A stretch of DNA of 64,000 nt, from assembly GCA_018398815.1 (NCBI GenBank), contig CM031611.1, positions 48,900,263 through 48,964,262 on the forward strand, given 5' to 3'. The stretch comes from Conus ventricosus. Taxonomy: Eukaryota; Mollusca; Gastropoda; Neogastropoda; Conidae. Both the position numbers and the translations under genes were made by a program. Positions 11,711-24,031 of the stretch are shown here, piece by piece; positions within the stretch are counted from its first letter, which is position 1, and every line of letters starts with the position of its first letter. The notes beneath the pieces were generated by a model that was given only the letters and a program-made list of their open reading frames with translations, was not told the DNA's origin and made no database searches.

Positions 11711-14700
11711 CACACACACACACGCACACACACACACACACAAGCACACACCCCACACACACAAGCACACGCACATACACACCATTGCTCTTCCCTCTTT
11801 TTTTCTGTACCATCTAACACCCATATCATTATCTTAATTGTATTCTCATCGATGATGAGCCTTATGTTAAATGGGCATTTATGGTGGTTAGAGTAATACT
11901 TGGTGATTTAATTTACAAGCCTTTACTTTTTTTTTTCATAAGCATCAGTACTTCACAAATAAAACATACAACTAACATGTGTGATTGCAGTAGAATTCAG
12001 CATCAGACCGGTTTTACTTTGAATACTGTCAGTACAGATTTCCTGTCATTCATTCATATTTACATAGTGTATATGATTGGATGTTTGTATTTTATTGTAC
12101 ACAAAGGTGTTTGTGTGTTGTCTATGTTTTTGTAGTGTTTATAACCATTTATGACATTTGTGAAGCACTGTAAAATGGGTTTGCAATGTGAAATGAAAAT
12201 GCATGTAATAGTGTTATGTAAGAAAGGAAAGTATGTACAGCTGTACATAGCAATTGCCACATGATTCTTTTTCATCTGAATTGTTATGCTGAGATTACAG
12301 AATGTGAAAGAATCATTGGCACTCTCAGGAAACCTGTAAGATTGTTTTTCTAAAAAAATGTTATGTGAAAATAGAAGTGTTTCTTAATACACAGTACTCA
12401 CAGTTTCATTACATATGATTTAAAGAATTTAATACAGGTATAATGTATGCTTTTTATTTTATTTACTTTTGTTTGTTTTGGGTGGTTGTTGAAATAAATG
12501 AATGTGTTTCTGTCATGTAGGAATCTGTCGGTTTCAACATGTGCTGTGTCATCATTAGTGGTCTCCGTGTGCCTCGCTTCTATCAGTCTCATTCCCAGTC
12601 TGTTAAGGAAATCAGATTTCCAGGATGTTATCAGCACTTTTCTTTAACCTCTGTTTTCGTTTTGTTTGTTTTCTTTCTTCTGCTGCACCATAGTTCGTCC
12701 AAACGAACCAAATTTAAGTCCATATTCAGGTATGTATATAGTTTCGTAAGGTGACTGTGGTTCTTGGGTTGCTGTTGTGGTAGGGATTGTTTACTGCTGA
12801 GCTTAGCTGCCTTTCTCTTCAGCAGCTTGTCGTTTGTGTCCTGTCCACCCTCCTGTCAACTCCCTGCCAAGCTGTTTATAGTCGTCAGGTACTCTGTTGT
12901 GGCTGCCTGTACTGTTCTCACAGTCTTCAGAGGTTTATTTGAAAGCTGTGGTAGTATTCACTCTTCTGTTCTGCTTCACATCTTTTCTGTTGCAAGTTCA
13001 CACATTCATTGCAGCCAGTAGCAGTCAAAGTGTCAAAACAAGTCACATGGCTGGCACTGTGTAACGTTTTGAAAAAATCCAAGCCTATGATCAACAGACA
13101 CCTCATGCCTTAAAAAAATGAGGAAGCTATTGTGTTTGATTATGAATAGATTTTATGACCATGAAAGGCATAACAGAATTACTTTGATGTTAGGTTTTTG
13201 AGAGATTTAAAGTTATGATACAAAGAAATAAAGAAATGAAGATGGGTGAGGACCTTTGAGGAAGAAAAAGTCTTTTTTTTTCTTTTAAAAAAAAAAAAGT
13301 TTCTGTACCTAGTTGTTTTTGAGAGCTTGGGATGAGAGTGAGTGTGAGGGGAGAAGGAGGAGGGTGGTAGGGGTGGAGAATCATAGCAGCACATGAGGAG
13401 TTTTGCTGAATGTTGAAGAGAAACTGACTAGAAAAGATCTCAGTGGCCATTCATAGCAGAAAAGCAGCCAAAGTAAACCCTGCTCTTTGCCAGTCTCATT
13501 ATCACACGGCATAATGGACGTTTTCAGACGCGGCGACGCGGGTGGCTTTCGGCGTCTGTGGCACTATATGTATGTGGCACAAAGCATGCGTTGTGTTGCG
13601 TTGAGGCGATGTGGCTGACAATCCACTGTCATGCAAAAGCTAGCTGCTTGTTCACTATAGATGTGTGGCTTGCCCGGGGGACTTGTCCGGCAGTTTACTG
13701 ACTGTGTACGCACCTGCAATGTTTTGTTTTTAGAAGGCACTGGGGGATGAGAGGGAAGGGGCTGGGGTATGAGGGCTGAGGGAGGGGGGGGGTATGAGGC
13801 TGATTGAAAGGGGGGGGGGGAGAATGTGAGGGGAGGGGAGCTGGAAACAGCCGCAAATCTGTGAGAGTGACAAGTGGATGATGTAATGAGACTGTACATC
13901 CCATCTGCATGACTAATTTCAGGATTTTTCCTCCCCTCTGTGAACCCAAGAGTTGTTTTTGTTCATTAATTTCCCTTGACGATGCTAATCACATGTGTGA
14001 TCTATACCATGCGTGTATTTGGTTACCTCTTGGTCAGTCACAGTAGTCTTTCCATAGAAAAACAAGGAAGGTTGGGTTTAATGTGGGATCTTCCGACAAA
14101 ATAAGACAGTAGATTTCCAGCTTGACTGCCCCATGTGCACAGTTTGTAAGAGATTTGGCGTCATATACTGTACCATGTCAGACCATAGCATTCAACGGCA
14201 GTTAGCCAGCTCTGTCAGGCCGAATTTTATCCGTGGCCATGCAGTCATAAGACAGTCACGTGACGTCACCCCACTTCCGCCTCCGGAAGAAGCCGGTGTC
14301 AACTTCTTCTACCTCATTCACCTTCGGCTGCCGTCAAAGCAAGATAGTCTTGTGCTCTGTCTCGCCTATACTTGCCTTTGTGTTAGATTGCTGGTGTCTT
14401 TGTTTCTATACTTGATTCAGTTCTGCCTTGCGCTAAACCTGAGTATTCTTGCCGCGTGAGGCTCTTGGTGGGAGCGCAATTGCTAGATTTACCACTTTCC
14501 CATACTCTCGCGACTTAGCGTTCACGATCGTCGGGTCGTTCGATCGTCGCTACACTTGTGGTGTTTTATCATCGCCACGTGGTTCACTTCTATCAAAATT
14601 TTTTCGGATCGCACCCTACCCGTCTCGGGTTTTACGGTCGCATCCTACTGTCGCATTCCTCCTTCTTTATCGGGCTACACGCTCCTGGTTATCTCGCGAT

Positions 14701-15945
14701 TTGCTCGCCGGTCGTCCTTTGTTCTACTGCCACTTCCTCGCGGTCGGCGGCGGCCATCTTCTTTTCTCACCGGTCGTGTTTCCCCACCATTTCCGAGCCT
14801 CGGGTTTGTCACCCTTTGTCGCAAGACTCCTCATTTAGGGTTTGTGCGCGAAGAAAGACCATTATCCATCTCAATTAGAACGTGGTTCTTTAAGTGTGCG
14901 TGATTTTCTCGATCGGTGGCGTGTACGGGTCCTTGTGATTTCGGTCGATCTCTCAGGTCTTGCACGACACCACACGAGCGATCGAGATTAATTACTTTCT
15001 CGATCGACCACCTTGTCTCCTCTTTGCGGTCGTGTGTTCCGGGTTTGCTCTGCCACCTGTGCCAACATGGTGAAGGACACCGCGGGTCGAGCCCACTCCA
15101 CTGCTCGGAGGTTCGTCCTCAGTTTCCGGAGAACCGGCGGGTCGATTCCGTCTCCGAGCAGTCCGTTCACATTGATGAACGTTCGGTTCGGGTAGATAGA
15201 GATGACTGCTCGCGGGGGGACGCGTGACCCTTCCTCTTCTACCGACCGACGGACGCACGATCGCGGCGTCCGAAGGCGGTATGGGCAAGCGGCCACCTTT
15301 TCTAAATGCTTTCTTTTGACCTGCGGGAAAGAGAGGTATATCCAAGAAGTTAAGGGCAAGGCGCCCTCAAGGGGCCTCCCGAGCTAAGAAAAAACGACGG
15401 GAATTCGCCCTCACCCCCTCCTCTCCATCGGCCAAGCTTGCCCTCTCGCCCCCTGGACGCGTTCGGAGACTATCTCTATCATGCTGAGTCGCGCGAACTC
15501 GGTCCCTGGGGAATCATTGCCGAGCCGCGGACCAGCACGGGTGACGGGTCTGGTATGGAATCGCCATCGTCACTGCCTTGGTGAGTCACAGGTCCATTTT
15601 TTCCCCGAAATCGACACGTGCACTCACAGCGCTCTGCCCCACCGGGCACAGGTGCAGCCAACACCTGAGCCCGAGGAGCGCTTAGACTCCGGACGCAGGG
15701 TTATGGTCCCCCCGACGCACGACCTCGGTGGTGTCCATAATTCTGGGCGTGCGGTCACATCGCGCCATCAGCGCGGTCGTGGGTTCGCACAAGGAAGGTC
15801 GACCCACCCAATCGACCATCACCTTCTCCCTAGGGGTATCGGACGTTGGGGATCAGACCTTTTCGGGTCCCCGTTTGGGCAGCGTCCACGGTCCCGCTCC
15901 TCCGGGGGGAGGATCTACCACGGGACCGCGGGTAACCTGACCTAT

Positions 15946-15980
<35 letters not shown>

Positions 15981-18900
15981 ACAGGGGACACGGGACCGCA
16001 TCCTGACCAATCCGCACGTTCGTGGGTTGGAGGCTCGGCTTCCACATCCTCCTCCGTAGCAGATCGGCCCTCACAGGCCCCCACCAAGGACGTGCAAGGC
16101 GCAGTGAAACGGACCTGTGCGGGGAGGACAGGCCACTGCCTCTCGTTACCCCCACAATGGTGGCTCAGGTTACCCGGGTCCCGGGGAACTTCTGCCGACA
16201 CCCAGGGCCGCCCAGCCCGTTTTTCCTCCCGGGGACGGTGGCTCTATGCCCCCGGAGAGACCAGTGGCTAAACGCCAACACCCAGCTCGACCAAACTGTA
16301 TGGTCGCATGTGGCACCCGGCAACGCTTGCCTGGGTCGACCTTGGTCCCCTCCTCGGGCGCTGTCGATCGGCAGGATGAGGTCCCGTCCGCCGATCATAG
16401 AGCCACTGGAGAACCGCAAGTACCCTTGACGGTCTCCGACGAGGGGTGCTCCGAACCTGCCAGGACCTTTACTCCTGAGGGGACGATGAGGAGGACCTAG
16501 CCTCCACCTCATTGTATGATGTTGCACGGTGGAACGGTGGCGCCAGACCTCGTTAGGAGGGAGGCCGCACCCGCCGACGAAGTCCTCTCCTCTCCCTCTT
16601 CACGCGGCCCCCCCGGCCCAGCGGTCCAAACCAAGGATCGTCGCCCCCTGTCACTCACCTCACTCTGGGAAGGACCGGCTACTCGCGCCATGGGTGCGCA
16701 GGCGTCCCCCTCCAGGACAGGGACCCCTCTCAGCACTAATGCAGCCCAAGTCGGTACCCTCCTTGGGGACGCAAGAACCCTCGGTCGCCTCCCTGTTCAC
16801 CGACAACCCGGTTACCAGGGAGATGGGCATTTCACAGTCCGACCGTCGGTTGATCCCCACCTGCCCCCCCTACGTCGGGCACCATCTCTTTAAGAATTTT
16901 AAAGGAATGGGACGAACAGCCAGGATGGGCATCCTCCACACCCGGCGGGACATACCTACTTAGGTATGCTCTACAGCAACTGGAGGCTCTATGGCCGGGG
17001 GCGATGGTGCCGCCCCTGGGCCTTCGGACATGGACTCCGAGGCGTACCAGGAGAATGATTCTCGCTTGTTTAGCGACCCCTTTATGCGACACCTGGTCAA
17101 CAGGATTTCGCATCATCTTTCGGCTGCGGCGGACAGCGCAGCTACGAGCACTTCAACTGTTTGTTGGTGGCAGAGTGCCGTGCTGGCAGGACTCTCTCTC
17201 CCCGGCGCTTAAGGCAGCCTGCGGTGTGTCCGGGCCAGGACCATCGCTGTTCGGCGAATACTCGACTGACGTGATAACACAAGCAGTCGAGGAACGCAAG
17301 CATGGCGGCATCTTTGCGCCCAGGCCACTGCCACGCCCTGATAGACCCACCCATAGGTCCTTCCCCAGGCCCAAACCCTACCCAGGCAATCACCTTCCAA
17401 CACCGCACGGCCCGCTAAGCGTCCCAATCTTCCCTCAGGCCCAAACCTAAAGCACAGCTGCGAATTTTCGGTCGGCCAACAGTCTCGCCCGGAGATGGAC
17501 TGGGGCCGCAACCCGAGGGAGGACTCGATCGGGCGGCACCCCCACACGCCCGTTCGCCCTTCTCTACCCAGTCCCCGCCCCCCCTGGCGGGCAGCTCTCC
17601 AGGCACGCCCACCGGTGGAGACGTATGGGCCTCAGCCCCTGGGTAGTGGCGGTGTACGGGAGGGGTATCGTCTCCCTTGGATCCACGAGTGACCCCCCTC
17701 ATGCACATCCCCTCCTTCGCCCAACCCTCCCCCGCTCAGCAGAGGCGCTCCACGTGGAGGTCCAAGAGCTCTCCTAAAAGGCGCCATCACAGAGGTGTCC
17801 CACCCAACCGGCTTCTACTCTCACCTATTCGTGATTCCAAAACCCTCAGGAGGATGGAGGCCATCCTAGACCTATCCCCCTCAACAAGTTCCTCAGGCCC
17901 GTCAAATTCAAGTGGACACCCCACCCAGATCGGGACTCTATCCATCATCTCGACTGGGCCACTTCCATAGACCTGAAAGACGCGTACTTTCAGATCTGAT
18001 TCACCGGCCCACAGACGATTCCTACGGTTCGTCTGGCAGGGCCGAGTGTTCAGTTCAGGGCCCTCCCATTCGGCCTCTCATGGCACCCTTCCTCTTCACG
18101 AAGGTTGTCAAGGAGATGGCTTCCCTAGCAGGCAGGAGGACATCCGCCTCCTAGTCTTCCTGGACGACTGGCTCGTCTTGGCTCTCCAGGGCCGTGCCAG
18201 CCCACACCACCCGCCTCCTGAGTCTTTGCTCCACATGGGGTTTGTCACCAACCCCAAGAAGTGTGAACTCACTCCCAGCCAGAGGTTCGCTTCCTGGGGA
18301 TGAGTTTCGACACTATCTCCATGATAGTCTCCCCGACCCGGAGAGGTCCACACGTATACTGGACCTCATCTCCGCCTATCACAGGCACCCCACACCTCGG
18401 CCAGAAACCTGTCCTCCCTCATAGGAATGATGGAGTCCCTGTTCTCCCTCATTCCCCTGGGGCGAGTCCCCAAACGCCAACTTCAGAGGGAGTTCCGTCG
18501 ACGTTGGTCGCAGACCTCCGACCGCTGGGACCAGGTCATTCCCCTCGGTCACTGGTTCTCTTCGGCGATAGAGGAGTGGCTCACTCCGGGCACTCTCTCA
18601 ACCGGGGTCCCATGCCCTCCCAACCCAACCCTGGAACTGTACACAGACGCCTCCACGGGGCTGGGGGGGCCCACTTGGAGGACGGTCATACCTCAGGGGA
18701 GTGGGACTCACAGACTGCCCGCCTTCACATCAACTCTTGGAGCTGGAAGCGGTCAGGCTAGCCCTTCTCCACTTCCAGCACAAGGTCGCACACCGCATGT
18801 TCTCCTTCTCACGGACAACACGTCGGTAGCTTGTTATGTCAACAAACGGGGGGGGGGGGGGCACGCTCCATCAGCCTCTCCCTCAGAACAGAGGCCTCCT

Positions 18901-21900
18901 TCGCTGGTGTCACGCGCGGGGGATCACCCTCCGGCGAGACACATAGCAGGAACCCGCAACATCCTGGCGGATTCCCTCAGCCGGTCGAAAGTCTCTACTC
19001 CACACGGAGTGGACCTCAAACAGACTAACCCTGTCTGTGGTATGGGAACATTGGTTTGTTCCCATGATAGACCTGTTTGCCACCAGGTTCAACTACGCCT
19101 GTCCCTGTACGTCTCCCCCGTCCCGGACCCTCAGGCTTACGCAGTCGATGCGCTCTCATCTGCCCTGGACGGGCCTACTGGCGTACGCCTTTCCGCCCTT
19201 TCCCATCCTACACAAGGTGATCAGGAAAGCGAGGCTGGAGAAACCCAGGCTGATCTCATAACCCGTGGTGGCCGACCCAGTCTTGGTTCCCAGACCTCAA
19301 GTCCCTCTCTCACGTTCCACCTTACGGCTCTGCCCTCGGTGGGCATGTTGAGACAACCCGTTCGGGTCTCCTCACTCCAATCCAAGATGCTTCGCCTACA
19401 CGCGTGGCTGCTATGCCAGCCAACTGCGAACATCTTCATCCACTCCCCACGCGGACAGGCCCCAGTCCGTCCTGGACACACTAGCGGGGCAGGGGCCTCT
19501 CAGGGATTGAGGGACTTAGCCTCGGCATCTCGCAGAGCCGGCACCGAGTCCTCTACATTACCGGTGGGAGAAATGGGTAGCCTGGTGCTCAGATAACTCG
19601 GTTCCCCAGGACTGCCCTCCAACATCCAGATAGGCAATTTCCTCTCACACCTATCTTCCTCGCTTATGCTGTCAGATAGCTCCATCGGGGCTACAGATCG
19701 GCTATCTGTACCACCATCCGCCAACTGGGCGGGCCTTCTTTTCACAATGACTTCTGCTCAGAGAGGTCTCTAGAGGAGTTGCTCTACGGGAAGCCAGTCC
19801 CTAGGCGCACCCCTCTTTGGGACCTTTTCATCGTCCTCGACGCCTCAGAAAGCCCCCTTTGAACCCATTACATCGATTTCCTTTGACTTTTCTCTTTTAA
19901 CCACCTTTCTCCTTGCCCTGGCCTCTGCCAGGAGCGGAGTGAGATCCACGCCCTCAGCGGTGATCCAGAGATATCGCCTTCCACAGGGAGGCTCTGTTTC
20001 CTCAGTTCCTTCCAGAGTTCTTAGCTAAAAATCAGGAACCGGGCACCCCTCTCCCTCCTCGTCATCGCTCCCTGACGGATATCATTGGGAAAGGGAGAGG
20101 AATCGGGACACATTAACTTTGCCCTGCTAGGTGTCTCAGATGTACTGGGAGCGCACTCGCCCAGGCGCACTCCCAGAGGCGACTCCTTATCTCTCTCAAC
20201 CGCAACAATACTAGAGACATCTCGGCGGGATCTATCTCTAGGTGGCTCTCCAAGACGGTGAGTATCGGCCTAACACTCAGGCGCACAAGGATCTCCCGCC
20301 CAATCACCAGGGCCACGAGGTCAGAGCACTGGCCACTTCCCGGCGCTCCAGTACTCTGTCCCCGTGCGCCATCTCCTGGAGGCAGCCTACTGGCGTTCGG
20401 AAAATCCCTTCATTAACTTCTACTTGAGGGATATCCGCATGACCAGGGCTGACGGTTCTAAAGGGATCTCCTTTGTGGCGGCCAATGCAGCCATAACGGC
20501 CAACCCGAGAACCACTAGGGCGCTCGCCCTCTCCGATTCTTTAAATTCTGCTATGGTCTGACATGGTACAGTATATGACGCCAAAATGGGGGAGTTTGTG
20601 TTTATATCCCTGTTTGGCTATATACTTACATGTCAGACTCTAATGCCCTCCTACCTTCCCTCTAGCGCAGGTTCTCGGGGTTACCTTGCACACAGGCCTC
20701 GCTGATGAGGTGAAGAAGTTGACACCGGCTTCTTCGGAGGCGGAAGTAGGGTGACGTCACGTGACTGTCTTATGACTGCATTGGCCGGATAAAATTCGGC
20801 TGACAGAGCTGGCTAACTGCCGTTGAATGCTATGGTCTGACATGGTAAGTATATTAGCCAAACAGGGAGTATAACACAAACTCCCCATGTTTCTTAGTTG
20901 GCATGATTTGGTGCCGTTTTGATTTGGTTCAACGCAGTTGTTCTGTGTATGGTCACAGTGTTGCCCCGAACCTTTAATTACCCACTGTTATAATATTAGT
21001 TGCCCCGAACTTTAATTACTCCTATCTATCTATCTAGTCCTCTTTGTGCTGGTAGCACATAAGGCCTCGACCAGAGCCCGCCACTGATGTCGGTCGGCTG
21101 AAACACGTTCCAGACGGCCCATGTCCAACCATTTTCTTCATCTCCCTCTCCACTGTTCTCCTCCAAGTTTCCTTGGGGCGTCCTCTTCTTCTTCGGCATC
21201 AGGAGTCATCGTAGGGCGATTCTGGAAATGGCTGATTGTCTGCTGGCGGAGCACATGGCCTATCCATCGCCAACGCCTTCGTTTTACTTGCGTTGAGATG
21301 GGTTCAGTTTCTGCTCTTTGGTGGAGTTCTTCATGGTGATGGTTATTCGGCCAATAGATGCGTAGAATGCGTCTGAGGCTCTGTTTTGGAAGACATCTAG
21401 TTTGTTGCTGATGGTTTTGGTCATCTTCCATGATTCTGATCCATTAAAGAAGGGTACTTATTACATTTGATTTGAAGATTCGTAACTTGGTCTTCAGGCG
21501 GATATTCCTTGCCTTCATGTGCTCCTGAGTGAGGCAAAGGCTGGCTGGCTTTTGCAAGTCGAGCCCGGATCTCCACCTCCCATCCCCTGTATTAGACATC
21601 TTGGATCCAAGATTAGGTGAAGTCGCTAACTTCCTCATTTCGTCTCCGTTCAGTTTGATGTTGTCTTGGACTCTGGCATTCATTTCATGCTCTTTGTCTT
21701 CTTGGTGTTGACCTTCAAGCCAAGGTTTCCAGCTGTTGTTGCCATGGATCTGTTTTCTCCTGTATGTCTTGGTAGCGATGTGACATCAGGGCAATGTCGT
21801 CAGCAAAAGTCCAAGTCTTCAGTGTTGTTGTTGCTACCATTGTCGTGGTCCATCTGATTCCCCTCTTCTCTCTGTCTGTGGCGTTCTTCATAATCCAGTC

Positions 21901-23968
21901 CATGGCCAGGATGAAGAGGAAAGGCGATAGGATGCAGCCTGTTTCACTCCCGTGCTGACACTGAAGGCGTCTGTGAGCTCTGTGTTGCAGATCACTTGTG
22001 AACTGAAGTCACTGTACAGCATTTCAACGACCCGGACAAGTTTTGCAGGGATTCCGTAGTGTCTCAGGATTTTCCATAAGGACTCTCGGTGGATGCTGTC
22101 AAATGCCTTCTCCAGGTCAATGAAGTTGATGTATAAAGGCGTGTTCCACTCATTGCTCTGTTCCAGAACCTGGCGCAGAGTGAAGATATGATCTGAGCAG
22201 GATCGTCCAGGGCGAAAGCCTGCTTGTTGTGGACGAAGGTTCCTCTCAAGGGCTTCAGTCAGCCTTGACATCACAACCTTGCTAAATACCTTGCTAGTGA
22301 GAGAAAGAAGTGTTATGCCCCTCCAGTTGTTGCAGTCTCCAAGATCTCCCTTTTTGGGCAACTTGAAGATAAGACCAGTTTTCCACGCTTCAGGGGTCTG
22401 GCCCGTTTCCCAAACCTGTCTGAAGATCTCCGTCAGAATAGGGGCTGTCACATTAATATCTGCTTTCAACATATCTGCTGTTACCCCATCTGCCCCTGGT
22501 GCTTTTCCGTTCTCCACTGTTATAATATTAATTAGTTGTTTTACAGCCTTGAGATGGCCACCGTGGTCAGCAGGGCTGTGTGGGCGTGATTGATTAACCT
22601 CCCCCTCCCGTTTGTTGTCATCATCAATCCTTCATTGTCTCCCCTCAGAGTGCTCCCCCTCACAGTGCTTTTTTTTTTTTTTTTAAACAAAGTGTTTGTA
22701 TATGATCACCTCCTTTTTTTTTTAATGTCAAAAAACGGTTTTGTATTAAGGGTTATCTGCTTTGAATGCAGAATTCTTTTTTGCATGACTGCATGCGGTT
22801 TGCTTGCATTTTGACTTTTCTGTTGATTTTTTTAAAACTGTTTTTTTTGTTATTGTTGTTTTTGTTTTGGGGAGAAGGAAGGTTGGGGGTGAAAGATGTG
22901 TGTGGGGAGGGGAGGGGTGAGTACAAGTGGCACAGAATAAGGTCCACAGTTTCCAGTCAGCATTTCAAGTTGTTCAGTAAATGATTATGAGTACTACTAG
23001 TAATACTAGTTTGGGTCATTCAGCAGAAATACTTCCAGTTCCACGCAAATCATATTTGTATTACTTAGAAGTTGAAGGCCCTATGGTCATATATAAAGTG
23101 ATATGTGAGACACAGCATCAGCAGACTAGCTGCAACTGGATCATATTAATCACCAGGGTTCACTCAGTGCAGCACCTTGTGTGTGGGTGAAGGTGGGGGG
23201 GTGGGGGTGGAGGTTGCATGCGTGAATATGTGATTAAGGTTTTATCATTGTGGTCAGTTCTGTAATTTTAGATGTGACATTTTACTGTACTGAATTGTTT
23301 ACCAGTGCCATCAGGAGAAAAAAAAAAGTGAAAGAAATCCCATTATTTGTTTATGTTCACCAACTTCTGCAGTAAGATTGAGCCTGGCATTGTTTTAGAT
23401 CACATTGACTCCTAACATTGGTGCGTTTAAGAAATAATTGGATTGTTTGATAATTAGACAAGAAAAAGAGTAGGTTTGTTGATTTTTTTTCATGTTTTAT
23501 TGGGTGCTACGTATCCTGATACAAATTGTCTTTTTTCTTTTCATTTTGTTTTAATGGTTGTAATCCAATCCATAACTGACGTGTCATCTGCCAGTTATCT
23601 ATGTAACGTAGCAGTCAGGACTGAACATCATTTCTTACTTAGTTTAGAAATATGCATGCATATGTGTTGAGATGTAGGAATAACATGAATATTTTCATCT
23701 TATTTTTTAATCCTGCAGCAGTTTAACTCGTCTGCGTCAGTATTACTTACTCAGAACTTCAGAGTCTGCTCTAATGAAATTTTAGTTTTAGAAATATTCA
23801 GCAGTAGTAGTGTTCTGGGATTGACGTTTTCTAAACAAAAAGAGAACCACATTCATCTGTGATAATTACTTTGAAGATTGCACGGTTCAAGATCTCTTTC
23901 AAACATACCCTGAGATTTGGAGTTCAGTTCACAATACCTGTTTCATTGAAGGTAGACAAGAGAATGTG

Positions 23969-24031
<63 letters not shown>

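Larger units (their letters stand above)
14153..20888 (+). mobile_element. DIRS-type tyrosine-recombinase retrotransposon, degenerate but structurally complete
   Basis: Inverted termini: 14171-14317 is complementary to about 20704-20847, including TACCATGTCAGACCATAGC at the left. An internal complementary region (20550-20638) is complementary first to the left outer end (14153-14190) and then to the right outer end (about 20840-20888), the arrangement diagnostic of DIRS elements. Inside, in order: a gag-like region, reverse transcriptase, RNase H, and tyrosine-recombinase motifs. All reading frames are broken. GC content is higher than in the surrounding intron. It is in the sense orientation of the host gene. 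Confidence 0.88.

Noticed and set aside
11585..11896. Open frames rich in Thr-His or Val-Cys
   Set aside because: They are translations of CA/GT microsatellites, here and at 42141-42461, 31126-31356 and 1624-2043.
13564..13949. Proline/serine-rich frames on the - strand
   Set aside because: They read through G-rich simple sequence in an intron, have no domain and no supporting splice structure.
14449..19596. Several long + strand frames as host genes
   Set aside because: They lie inside the DIRS element and carry its RT, RNase H and flanking sequence in shifted frames.
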